Of a stretch of 47,629 bases of DNA, positions 36,233-44,767 are shown piece by piece. Numbering within the stretch: position 1 is the stretch's first letter; each line of letters begins with the position of its first letter. The notes beneath the pieces are model-generated. The model saw nothing but the letters and a program-made list of their open reading frames with translations, did not search any database and was not told the origin of the DNA. Source of the stretch: Bacillus nakamurai (lineage in GTDB: Bacteria; Bacillota; Bacilli; Bacillales; Bacillaceae); assembly GCF_001584325.1 (NCBI RefSeq), contig NZ_LSAZ01000030.1, forward strand, positions 1-47,629, given 5' to 3'. A program made the translations under genes and the position numbers.

Positions 36233-36251
36233 CTTCTGCCTGTTCATTCTC

Positions 36252-36282
36252 TATAATTCCAATTGATAATAGTTATCAATTG
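36252..36282 (+). promoter_or_regulatory. feuA promoter -10 and Fur box
   Basis: TATAAT at 36252-36257 without a good -35, then a Fur site TGATAATAGTTATCA (36264-36278) inside a perfect 10-bp inverted repeat CAATTGATAA/TTATCAATTG (36260-36282). This fits iron repression combined with activator dependence. Confidence 0.88.
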
Positions 36283-36299
36283 AACAGGAGGAACAATAG

Positions 36300-37253
36300 A
36301 TGAAGAAATTAGCATTTGCTTTCATGATTTTGCTTTTAGCTTTCACAGCCGCGGCTTGCGGAAGCGCAGAGACATCTGATACAGCAAGTAAAGGAAAGGG
36401 CTCTTCAGATAAACAGAAAATTGAGTACCTCGGAAAAACATATGAAGTGAAAGCGCCTACCGATAAACTTGCCATTACAGGCAGTGTGGAATCAATGGAA
36501 GACGCTAAGTTGCTTGACGTCCATCCGGCAGGAGCCATTTCATTCTCAGGCAAATTCCCTGATTTATTTAAGGACATTACAGACAAATCCGTATCCACCG
36601 GAGAAAAGATGCAGCCGAATATGGAGAAAATTCTCGAGCTGCAGCCGGATGTCATTCTGGCATCAACAAAATTCCCGGAAAAAACGTTAAAAAAATTAAG
36701 CAGCACTGCTGAGACCATCCCTGTCTCTCATATCTCATCAAACTGGAAAGACAATATGATGCTGCTCGCCCAGCTCACGGGAAAAGAAAAAAAAGCGAAA
36801 CAGATCATTGCCGATTACGAACAGGATCTGAAAAAGACGAAAACAAAAATCAATAACAAAGCGAAGAAATCAAACGCGCTTGTCATCAGAATCAGACAAG
36901 GCAATATCTATATTTATCCGGAACAAGTATATTTCAACTCTACGCTATACGGTGATTTAGGCCTGAAGGCGCCGGCTGAAGTAAAAGCGGCAAAAGCGCA
37001 GGAGCTTATTTCTTTAGAAAAATTAAGTCAAATGAACCCTGATCATATCTTCGTACAATTTTCAGATGATGAGAACGCAGATAAGCCGGATGCTTTAAAA
37101 GACTTAGAGAAAAACCCGATCTGGAAAAGCCTGAAGGCGGTCAAAGAAAACCATGTATACGTTAATACGATTGATCCTTTAGCTCAAGGCGGGACGGCTT
37201 GGAGTAAAATCCGCTTCTTACAAGTCGCGGCTGATAAATTGACTCAAGACTAA
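36300..37253 (+). CDS. feuA: Ferri-bacillibactin binding lipoprotein FeuA
   Basis: A 317-residue substrate-binding lipoprotein. Lipobox FTAAAC with the lipid-anchored Cys20. The two PBP lobes are linked by a long helix (about 165-190, KQIIADYEQDLKKTKTKI), the class III layout. Conserved motifs: KLAITGSVESMEDAKLL and LQPDVILASTKFPEKTL. Captures ferri-bacillibactin and enterobactin for FeuBC. AGGAGGAAC precedes the ATG at 5 nt; Fur box directly upstream. Confidence 0.95.
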   Translation: MKKLAFAFMILLLAFTAAACGSAETSDTASKGKGSSDKQKIEYLGKTYEVKAPTDKLAITGSVESMEDAKLLDVHPAGAISFSGKFPDLFKDITDKSVSTGEKMQPNMEKILELQPDVILASTKFPEKTLKKLSSTAETIPVSHISSNWKDNMMLLAQLTGKEKKAKQIIADYEQDLKKTKTKINNKAKKSNALVIRIRQGNIYIYPEQVYFNSTLYGDLGLKAPAEVKAAKAQELISLEKLSQMNPDHIFVQFSDDENADKPDALKDLEKNPIWKSLKAVKENHVYVNTIDPLAQGGTAWSKIRFLQVAADKLTQD

Positions 37254-37272
37254 TGAAGAGTAGGTTTTTCAC

Positions 37273-38280
37273 ATGTATTCAAAACGGCGGACACACATTA
37301 TTTTAATCGCTGCTCCGTTTGCCATTGTTCTGTCATTGCTGCTTTCCGTTTTATATGGCGCAAAGCAGCTTGACGCTCATACTGTGTTTTCCGCATTGCT
37401 TCATTTTAATCCGGAGAATACCGACCATCAGATCATATGGCATTCAAGAATCCCAAGGGCGGCCGGCGCTATGTTTATCGGTGCGGCCCTTGCTGTTTCC
37501 GGAGCGCTCATGCAGGGAATCACACGGAACTATTTGGCGTCGCCTTCGATTATGGGTGTATCGGACGGCTCCGCTTTTATCATTACACTTTGCATGGTTT
37601 TGCTCCCTCAATCAACATCCATTGAAATGATCATATACTCGTTCATCGGCTCTGCATTTGGCGCCGCCCTGGTTTTCGGGCTGGCCTCCATTCTGCCCGG
37701 CGGCTTTACCCCGGTGCAGCTTGCAATCATCGGAACGGTGACAAGTATGCTTCTCAGCAGTCTATCGGCTGCGCTTTCTATCTATTTTCAAATCTCGCAG
37801 GATCTCAGTTTCTGGTACAGCGCAAGACTCCATCAAATGAACCCTGATTTTTTAAAACTGGCCGTCCCGTTTTTCGCAATAGGAATAATCGTTGCAATGA
37901 TTCTCAGCAAAAAGGTCACCGCCGTATCATTAGGAGACGACATTTCAAAAAGTCTGGGACAGCAGAAAAGATCCATCAAACTCATCGCGATGGCAGCTGT
38001 TGTGATATTAACCGGAAGCTCTGTGGCGCTGGCCGGAAAAATCGCCTTTGTCGGTTTGGTCGTTCCGCATATCACACGATTTCTTGTCGGATCAGATTAC
38101 AGCCGGCTGATTCCTTGTTCCTGCATCATCGGCGGCGTTTTCCTGACACTTTGCGATCTTGCCAGCCGTTTCATTAATTATCCGTTTGAGACACCGATCG
38201 AAGTGGTCACATCTATCATCGGCGTTCCTTTCTTTCTTTACCTCATTAAAAGAAAAGGAGGGGATCAGCGTGGTTCGTAA
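37273..38280 (+). CDS. feuB: Iron-siderophore permease FeuB
   Basis: A 335-residue FecCD-family permease with about ten TM helices. Characteristic stretches: RIPRAAGAMFIGAALAVSGALMQGITRNYLASP, IMGVSDGS, and GKIAFVGLVVPHITRFLVGSDY (cytoplasmic ATPase-contact loop). Forms the channel with FeuC; the ATPase (YusV in B. subtilis) is encoded elsewhere. ATG 37273 lies 19 nt after feuA; only a weak ribosome site (AAGAGTAGG) is seen. Confidence 0.94.
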   Translation: MYSKRRTHIILIAAPFAIVLSLLLSVLYGAKQLDAHTVFSALLHFNPENTDHQIIWHSRIPRAAGAMFIGAALAVSGALMQGITRNYLASPSIMGVSDGSAFIITLCMVLLPQSTSIEMIIYSFIGSAFGAALVFGLASILPGGFTPVQLAIIGTVTSMLLSSLSAALSIYFQISQDLSFWYSARLHQMNPDFLKLAVPFFAIGIIVAMILSKKVTAVSLGDDISKSLGQQKRSIKLIAMAAVVILTGSSVALAGKIAFVGLVVPHITRFLVGSDYSRLIPCSCIIGGVFLTLCDLASRFINYPFETPIEVVTSIIGVPFFLYLIKRKGGDQRGS

Positions 38281-39292
38281 AATGGCCGGAATCTATATAA
38301 TCCTGATCGCTTTGATTCTGCTTGTAAGCTACGTCAGCATGACAAGCGGTTCCTTTTCCGCAAAGCCGGGAGAACTGCTCAGTACGCTCTTTCATATCCA
38401 TCCTAATCCGCAATATGAAATTTTGCTGTTTCAGCTGAGGCTGCCCCGCATCGTGATGGCCGCCGCCGTCGGGCTCGGATTGGGAATAGCCGGAGCCGTC
38501 ATCCAAGCCGTCACTAAAAACGGACTTGCCGATCCGGGCATATTGGGCATCAACGCAGGAGCCGGAGCGGGCATTGTTGCATTTATGCTGCTGTTTCAGG
38601 GACAATCCGAAGCGACAGCATTGGCATCCGCGATGGGTATGCCTTTTTTCGGTCTCATCGGCGGACTGATGGCGGCAATTTTCATTTATATTTTCGCTTG
38701 GCACAGAGGCCATCTGGAATCCGGGAGAATCATTCTCGTCGGGATCGCCATGAATTCCGGGTTCAGCGCGCTGTCATTATTTTTATCGTTAAAAATGGAC
38801 CCGCAAGATTATGAGATGGCGATGGTCTGGAAAAACGGCAGCATCTGGTCGGCGAACTGGATGACTATTACGGCGATTCTGCCGTGGCTGATTGTATTCA
38901 TTCCTTTACTGATCACAAAATCTTCTTTGCTGGATACCATCCGTTTTGACGAAGACACAGTGAAAAGCCTCGGTGTTTCAACGAATAAAGAAAAAACGAT
39001 TTTACTGATTGCCTGCATCGCTCTTATCAGCGCGTGCGTTTCCGCAGCAGGCAGCATGGGATTTGTCGGGCTGATCGCGCCTCACATTTCCCGCAGGCTT
39101 GCCGGTATTGAACATCGTTATTCATTACCCGTCAGCGGCTTGGTCGGCATGCTTCTCGTCATATCCGCCGACTTTGCGGGTAAACTGTTCTTTCAGCCGT
39201 CAGAGGTTCCCGCAGGCATTATTCTCGCCATCCTGGGCGTTCCTTATTTCTTCTATTTATTGTTCAAGCAAAAAAAGGGGATGGACGCATGA
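38270..39292 (+). CDS. feuC: Iron-siderophore permease FeuC
   Basis: A 340-residue FecCD permease with ten predicted helices: RLPRIVMAAAVGLGLGIAGAVIQAVTKNGLADPG and GSMGFVGLIAPHISRRLAG carry the family motifs. GTG start at 38270 is 6 nt after AAGGAGGGG and overlaps the feuB end by 11 nt, so coupled. The longer in-frame extension to 38159 lies inside feuB. The stop overlaps the ybbA start (ATGA). Confidence 0.93.
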   Translation: MVRKMAGIYIILIALILLVSYVSMTSGSFSAKPGELLSTLFHIHPNPQYEILLFQLRLPRIVMAAAVGLGLGIAGAVIQAVTKNGLADPGILGINAGAGAGIVAFMLLFQGQSEATALASAMGMPFFGLIGGLMAAIFIYIFAWHRGHLESGRIILVGIAMNSGFSALSLFLSLKMDPQDYEMAMVWKNGSIWSANWMTITAILPWLIVFIPLLITKSSLLDTIRFDEDTVKSLGVSTNKEKTILLIACIALISACVSAAGSMGFVGLIAPHISRRLAGIEHRYSLPVSGLVGMLLVISADFAGKLFFQPSEVPAGIILAILGVPYFFYLLFKQKKGMDA

Positions 39293-40043
39293 GAGGCACG
39301 CTCATGGAACACCGTATAAATGGAAGGACATGCACAGTGTATCTGCCGCCTTCCTATTCGGCTCGCGCGCGGAGGCTTTCCCTTGTGTATATGTACTGGA
39401 TGGCGGTTATTTGTTTTTAGAACAGATTGATTTTCTCGAAACACAATTTGCACAAGAAAAACTGCCCGAACTCATTTTTGCAGGGATCGAGCCGGATACC
39501 AGACTAGATGAGTACACACCATGGCCTGCGCCATCCCTCAGCCCCGATTACCAAGACTTCGGCGGCAAAGGGGACCTTTACTTATATGATTTGACACATC
39601 ATTTCATCCCAATGGCTGAGGAGAAATGGAACATATCTAAAAACCCGAGGACAAGAGGTTTAATCGGTGCTTCGTTAGGCGGGCTGTTTTCCATGTACGC
39701 CTTTTTACAAAAGTCTGGCGTGTTCGGCAGAATCGGCTCTCTTTCCGGATCGTTTTGGTATGAAAAAGCGGCATGCTTTGTCCGTTCCGCGCCTTTACGG
39801 CCGAAACAGCAGCGTATTTATATGTCTGTCGGAAGCCGCGAAGCAGAACATAAAAACAACATCCAAAACACGATGGTCAAACAGAACATAGATGTTCATG
39901 AAAGCCTTAAAAACATAGGCTTCTCCCCATCACAGCTCATGTTCACTATCGAAAAAGACACCGTGCACCATCAAGAAGCTTTTATCAAACAATTCGTTTC
40001 AGCCTTAAACTGGCTATACGGAAAAAACCGCTCACGTGGCTGA
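39289..40043 (+). pseudogene. ybbA: Siderophore trilactone esterase YbbA/BesA-like, frameshifted
   Basis: From ATG 39289 (overlapping the feuC stop) the frame codes MRGTLMEHRINGRTCTVYLP and PSYSARARR, then reads into nonsense and a TAG at 39418. The neighbouring frame takes over with AFPCVYVLDGGYLFLEQIDF and continues to the proper end, including GIEPDTRLDEYTPWPAP, the nucleophile Ser in GASLGGLFSMYAF, and the His region DTVHHQEAF. One base is missing in about 39355-39375, a CG-rich stretch (CTCGCGCGCGG). The intact protein would be about 251 residues and hydrolyse iron-loaded siderophore inside the cell. Confidence 0.83.
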
Positions 40044-40055
40044 GCGGTTTTTTTC
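40022..40055. terminator. Bidirectional terminator between ybbA and ybaS
   Basis: AAAACCGCTCA/TGAGCGGTTTT with a 6-nt loop and A/T runs on both sides; it includes the ends of both convergent genes. Confidence 0.88.
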
Positions 40056-41015
40056 ATACTTGATGACGACCGGCTTCAATTCAAATCGTTTCAGCAAAAA
40101 GCCGAAAAAAGCGGCAAGGATTTGCTGAAAAAGCATCCCGATAACGACCGGAACCGCCACTTGTGACGGAAAAAAAGAAACGGCAAGAACGGCCCCTGCG
40201 CTGATATTGCGCATACCTCCCGTATAAATCAGCGACACAATTTCATCCTGGCTCCGTTTCATCAGCCTTCCGATCAGCCAAGCGACCGCATAGCCCGTCA
40301 TTGCGATAAAAAATACCATTGCCGCGATACCCACAAATTTTATATCCACATGTGTGACATACGGCGCGATTTCTGAACTGTTAATCGCAATGACAATCAT
40401 CAGACAGATTTTAGAAATGGGAGACAGCGTCCGGCTTACCGCTTGCGTCCTGGCTGGCGAAGAAAACTGGTTGAAAAGCATACCCAAAATAGACGGGAGC
40501 ACCACCATCTCCACCAGCCCTTTCATCATTCCCCACACATCCATTTGGACATTTGCCCCGGCCAATACAGAAAGGCTTAACGGAACGATAAAAGGAGAAA
40601 GCACGGTATCAACAAGAATAATAGAAAGCGTTAATCCGACATTCCCCTTATACATCGCAGCCCAAATCAAACTCGTAATTCCGGTTGGAATCACCACGCC
40701 CATAATAAGCCCTGTCGTGGTTAAAGGATCGCCGCTGAATATCAGATGGCCGCTTCCCCATGCAAAAACCGGCATGAAGATATGCAAAACAAATAAAGCC
40801 ATGATCATAGGGAGCGGCTGCTCAATACTGCGCTTCAGCGATTGGAAATTGGCGCTCAAGCTGCCCGTAAACGTAATAAACGCGAAAATCCACGGCACAG
40901 CGCCGCCCATCCAGCTGATATGCTGTGATAACAGCACACCTGCCGCTACACTCGACGGAGTTAAAAGCGGCATAATCCTCCCCAACACTTGATTCAACTT
41001 CTGAAGCAACATCAT
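40032..41015 (-). CDS. ybaS: Bile acid:sodium symporter family transporter YbaS
   Basis: A 327-residue membrane protein of the BASS superfamily with about nine or ten TM helices. Family phrases: VVIPTGITSLIWAAMYKGN (crossing motif) and LIYTGGMRNISAGAVLA. Matches YbaS of B. subtilis; substrate unknown. The ATG at 41015 was chosen, 7 nt after AGGAG; a TTG at 41021 is too close to that site. Confidence 0.85.
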   Translation of the reverse strand: MMLLQKLNQVLGRIMPLLTPSSVAAGVLLSQHISWMGGAVPWIFAFITFTGSLSANFQSLKRSIEQPLPMIMALFVLHIFMPVFAWGSGHLIFSGDPLTTTGLIMGVVIPTGITSLIWAAMYKGNVGLTLSIILVDTVLSPFIVPLSLSVLAGANVQMDVWGMMKGLVEMVVLPSILGMLFNQFSSPARTQAVSRTLSPISKICLMIVIAINSSEIAPYVTHVDIKFVGIAAMVFFIAMTGYAVAWLIGRLMKRSQDEIVSLIYTGGMRNISAGAVLAVSFFPSQVAVPVVIGMLFQQILAAFFGFLLKRFELKPVVIKYEKNRSAT

Positions 41016-41090
41016 ATGCAAGTCTCCTATATACGGTTTTCAAGTCTCATCCATTATAACAATGCCCTCCGGCAAATTTAACCGAAAAAA

Positions 41091-41114
41091 AGCCCGGATA
41101 TATTCATCCGGACT
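41091..41114 (-). terminator. Terminator of ybaR
   Basis: AGtCCGGAT/ATCCGGgCT (one mismatch) with a 6-nt loop, followed by TTTTTTT on the minus strand, 10 nt past the ybaR stop. Confidence 0.78.
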
Positions 41115-41123
41115 TCACAAATT

Positions 41124-42561
41124 CTATGCCATTTGCTTCATTATATTTTGGCTTTTCTGATTTAATCCCTTTAATTCCGCTTCAATTCCTTGATCTTTAC
41201 ATTTAGCGACAATTTTTTCAAGAGCGGCCGCTCCTGAAGCGTCCCAGACATGAGCATCGGTTAAATCAATGACAATCCGCTCGACATCGTCATGATAAAC
41301 GATCGCATTTGTCAGCTCAGTCACAGAAGCAAAAAAGATTTGCCCCGTTACCTTATATGCTCTGACGTTTTTATGTTCGGAATGTGATACAATCGTCAGC
41401 TTTGAAATTTTAGCCGTGAAAAAGACTGCGCTTAATAACACACCGGCAAAAACGCCTTTTGATAAATCATTTGTAAGGACGACGGTAACGACAGTAATCA
41501 CCATAACGATCGAATCAGTCAGCGGCGCTTTCCGCAATCCTTTAATAGATGACCAATCAAACGTGCCGATTGACACCATAATCATCACGGCCACAAGTGC
41601 CGCCATCGGAATTTTCACGACGATATGGCTTAAGACGGCAATTAAAAACATCAAAAACGCTCCCGCGACAAAAGCTGATAACCGCCCGCGGCCGCCGGCT
41701 TTCGTATTGATGACTGACTGCCCGATCATCGCACACCCGGCCATTCCGCCGAAAAATCCGGTCACGATATTGGCGATCCCTTGCCCGCGGCTTTCTTTGT
41801 TTTTGTCACTGTCTGTGTCAGTCATCTCGTCAATAATCTGAGCCGTCAGCAATGACTCAAGCAAACCGACCAATGCAAGCGCTAAAGAATACGGGAAAAT
41901 AATCCGTAATGTCTCAAACGTCAACGGAACATCCGGAATCAAAAAATGCGGAAGTGAACTCGTAATGCCGCCCATATCGCCGACTGTCCGAACGTCCGCA
42001 TGAAAGACAACCGCAATGACCGTCATGACAATGATAGCCACCAGCGAAGACGGAACAGCTGTCGTAAGCTTCGGCAGAAGATAGATGATGGCAAGTGATC
42101 CGGCAAGCATGGCGTACATCATCCATGAAGCTCCGGTAAACTGCGGAAGCTACGCAGAAAAAATTAAAATCGCCAATGCATTCACAAATCCGATCATGAC
42201 CGAACGCGGAATGAACTTCATTAACCTTGCAATCTTGCTGACACCTAAAATAAATTGAATAACACCTGTCAAAATCGTTGCGGCAAATAAATACTGCAGC
42301 CCGTGATCCGCCACCAATGTTACCATCACAACCGCCATAGATCCTGTTGCGGCCGAAATCATTCCCGGTCTTCCGCCGAAGATAGAAATAATAATAGCGA
42401 TACAAAATGATGCATAGAGGCCAATCATAGGATCGACTCCCGCAATAATCGAAAAACCGATCGCTTCAGGAATTAAAGCCAAAGCAACCAAAATACCGGC
42501 CAGAATATCTTTACGGACATTCCCAAACCACTGCTGTTTTAACGTAAACCATTCAAATCAT
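41124..42561 (-). pseudogene. ybaR: SulP-family anion transporter YbaR, doubly interrupted
   Basis: Two parts in one frame: 42491-42150 codes [20 protein letters not shown] up to [11 protein letters not shown], then a TAG at 42150-42152, then LPQFTGASWMMYAM and the rest to a STAS domain (about 60 residues before the end: IVIDLTDAHVWDASGAAALEKI). A CAG to TAG change explains the stop. The natural start ATG (42561, after GGAGTCGTT) reads MI then TGA; dropping one T of the ATTTGAA run gives [19 protein letters not shown] in the correct frame. So there are two independent lesions. Intact length would be about 478 residues with 10-12 TM helices. Confidence 0.83.
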
Positions 42562-42746
42562 AACGACTCCTTTTACATATAAAAATCCGCACCGTATTAG
42601 TTGGAAGCATTGATTTTCATCGGACGGAACAAAGAAGAATACTTACGGGGAACCGGAGGAAACGCTCAGAGTATAATGTATTGAGGAAAGGAATAGTTAT
42701 TCAAAGAGTATCATATTAAATTTTAAACAAATGTGCAAGGTCAAAA

Positions 42747-42783
42747 AAAACGGCTCAAATCGAGGGGGAAAATGAGCCGTTTT
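42747..42783 (-). terminator. Terminator of the gabT1-yktC1-gutB1 operon
   Basis: AAAACGGCTCA/TGAGCCGTTTT, an 11-bp perfect stem with a 15-nt loop and T run on the minus strand, 13 nt after the gutB1 stop. The rest of 42562-42746 shows no gene. Confidence 0.85.
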
Positions 42784-42795
42784 GATGTTCTTCTT

Positions 42796-43842
42796 TTATA
42801 ATAGCTCCGGATCACACACAAGAATGGTCTTAATGGCGCTGATATCGGTTCTTTCTTTTGTAACCGGGTCAATACCCATCAAGTTCTCGATGGCTTGTTC
42901 AAAATTCTCCAATTCTACCTTTTCAGTGATCAAATCATAGAGCTGAGGGAGATCGGAGGCACATGATAACGCAGCCTCCATAATCTGCCGCGCTTCACCC
43001 GTGCCGACAATCGTCACACCGTTGGAGAGCAGCTGATACGGCCTGACCGTCATCTCATACGTATCGTCAAAGCCCATAGGGACAAGCCTGCCTCCCTTTT
43101 CTATTAAAGGATAAGCCCAATCAAGCTGATTGCCGATTGCGTCAAAAATAACATCAAATTTTCTTCCTTGATTAATCTGCTTTACTTCCTCGACAGTCAA
43201 GGCTTCAGGATGATAGACATGATCGGATATACGGCTTGCCGCCTCAGTCCGAAAGCTTCCTATTTCCGTTGCAACCGTCAGCCTTGCCAGTTTTTTCACC
43301 ATCATCTGCACAAGCAGGCCGATTGGTCCTGATCCCAATACCAATACGGAATCCTCCGGCTGAATTGAGGCCTTGTCCACGACATTCAGCACGCACGAAA
43401 GAGGTTCAACCAATGTGGCCCGCTCCCATTCCATTGAATCCGGAATTTTATACATGAACCGGTCTTCCCCCACATAATACTCCGCAAACGTCCCGTGCGC
43501 GCCGATCCCAAGCTGCCAATCCTCAAAGGTTTCACAATAACAGGTCAGCCCTTTTCGGCAATAATAACATTTACCGCAAAACTGCGTGGGATCAATCACG
43601 ACCCGGTCTCCGACTTGTACATTTGTGACATCTTGACCGACTTCAACGACTGCCCCGACTGATTCATGCCCCATAATCATTTGATGGGTCGCATTCATTT
43701 TTCCCTTTAAAACATTCAAGTCAGTGCCGCAGATGCCGGTGCCGAAAATTTTCACTTTGACATCATTGTCTTTCCGAATTTGAGGCTCGTCCACCTCTTG
43801 ATATTCAAGTTTATCGTTAGGAGTCCAGACCAACGCCTTCAT
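42796..43842 (-). CDS. gutB1: Zinc-dependent dehydrogenase GutB1 (azasugar biosynthesis)
   Basis: A 348-residue medium-chain dehydrogenase. Catalytic zinc ligands: Cys in GTGICGTDLNVL and GHESVGAVVEVG; structural zinc: CGKCYYCRKGLTCYCETF with its four Cys; Rossmann motif VLGSGPIGLLVQM. In the B. amyloliquefaciens FZB42 cluster, GutB1 oxidises the C6 hydroxyl of 2-amino-2-deoxymannitol, and the product closes to mannojirimycin. The ATG at 43842 has AAAGGAAGAG upstream; the longer frame to 43914 lies in yktC1. It overlaps yktC1 by 26 nt. Confidence 0.85.
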   Translation of the reverse strand: MKALVWTPNDKLEYQEVDEPQIRKDNDVKVKIFGTGICGTDLNVLKGKMNATHQMIMGHESVGAVVEVGQDVTNVQVGDRVVIDPTQFCGKCYYCRKGLTCYCETFEDWQLGIGAHGTFAEYYVGEDRFMYKIPDSMEWERATLVEPLSCVLNVVDKASIQPEDSVLVLGSGPIGLLVQMMVKKLARLTVATEIGSFRTEAASRISDHVYHPEALTVEEVKQINQGRKFDVIFDAIGNQLDWAYPLIEKGGRLVPMGFDDTYEMTVRPYQLLSNGVTIVGTGEARQIMEAALSCASDLPQLYDLITEKVELENFEQAIENLMGIDPVTKERTDISAIKTILVCDPELL

Positions 43843-44767
43843 ATCTCTCTTCCTTTCTGCCCCAGCGGATTTGGTCCAGCAGCTTTTGATGAAGCTCCTT
43901 CGTAGATGCCGCAATACATGATTGCTGATTTTGATAACTTAAATCGGTGAGAAGCGTATTGTCCAAAGACTGGCCATATGCATCAGTAATCACTACACCC
44001 GCTTTTTTTGCCAAAAATACGCTGGCAGCGATATCATAAGGGAATAAGTGCAAAACCTGTCCGTTCCCGACCTGCTGAAAATCAGAGAGCAGTTTTGGAT
44101 CATCTTTCAGCAGTCGGTTGCCGATATCGACATAAGCATCCATCTGTCCTGTAATAATTCTGGAGATCGAATAAGAAGCGCTGTTGAAAACAAAGACGCC
44201 TCCATTATTTGCTGATTGGTCAATCAAGTGTCCGTAAGCGTCAGTCATGAGATGCGCCGGATGTCCGTTAAATTCAAGGCTCCAAAACATGTTTTTTATG
44301 TCTTGCACGCCGCTCAAATTCGGTAATTCTCCCTGATAATCTTCAAATTGGATAGCGTCACTATAAATATCACCGTACATATAAGCGCCGGATTTAAGCT
44401 CAAGCAAAAAAGCAAATTCGATATCCTTTATTTTTGCGTCCTGCTTATACGAAGCCAATGCAATCGAAATGCATGACATTTCAAGCCCCGCAGCAGCCGG
44501 CCGCGTTCCGTCTATAGGATCTACAATCAAAATATACTGCGGATTTTCTCCAACCAGCTTCAGTCCGCCATCTTCCGTGTAAAAAGCGACGGGATGTTCC
44601 TGCTTCTGAATATAGTCAAGAACCGCATCCTCGGCGGCTGCATCAATGTTAAACTGTGCATCGCCTCCCGGAGAGTACCCGTTGACCAGCCGATTTTTCA
44701 GCGTACCTTTTTGATTTTTCACCTTTTGATAAACGAATTTCCCAAGTTCAATAATATAGTCCCTCAC
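43817..44767 (-). CDS. yktC1: Inositol-monophosphatase-family phosphatase YktC1
   Basis: A 316-residue IMPase-fold enzyme. Metal-site motifs: EDGGLKLVGENPQY (Glu of motif A), ILIVDPIDGTRPAAAGLEMS (D-P-x-D-G-T, about 82-100), with a C-terminal region lacking a clear WDxAA but with LFPYDIAASVFLAKKAGVVIT in its place. In the azasugar pathway it dephosphorylates 2-amino-2-deoxymannitol-6-phosphate. GTG start at 44767 overlapping the gabT1 stop (GTGA), with GGAGG 7 nt before, so coupled to it. Confidence 0.83.
   Translation of the reverse strand: MRDYIIELGKFVYQKVKNQKGTLKNRLVNGYSPGGDAQFNIDAAAEDAVLDYIQKQEHPVAFYTEDGGLKLVGENPQYILIVDPIDGTRPAAAGLEMSCISIALASYKQDAKIKDIEFAFLLELKSGAYMYGDIYSDAIQFEDYQGELPNLSGVQDIKNMFWSLEFNGHPAHLMTDAYGHLIDQSANNGGVFVFNSASYSISRIITGQMDAYVDIGNRLLKDDPKLLSDFQQVGNGQVLHLFPYDIAASVFLAKKAGVVITDAYGQSLDNTLLTDLSYQNQQSCIAASTKELHQKLLDQIRWGRKEERYEGVGLDS

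Noticed and set aside
35692..36303. Plus-strand frame of 203 codons over the btr end
   Set aside because: Shadow of btr; it would also run through the feuA control region and lacks a ribosome site.
42122..42122. ATG after the ybaR stop as start of a separate 332-aa transporter
   Set aside because: There is no ribosome site and the missing part holds the first transmembrane helices; both parts are in one frame, so a nonsense change explains it better.
41914..42405. Minus-strand frame of 163 codons inside ybaR
   Set aside because: Cys/His/Tyr/Arg-rich shadow frame; the SulP reading in the other frame fits on both sides of the TAG.
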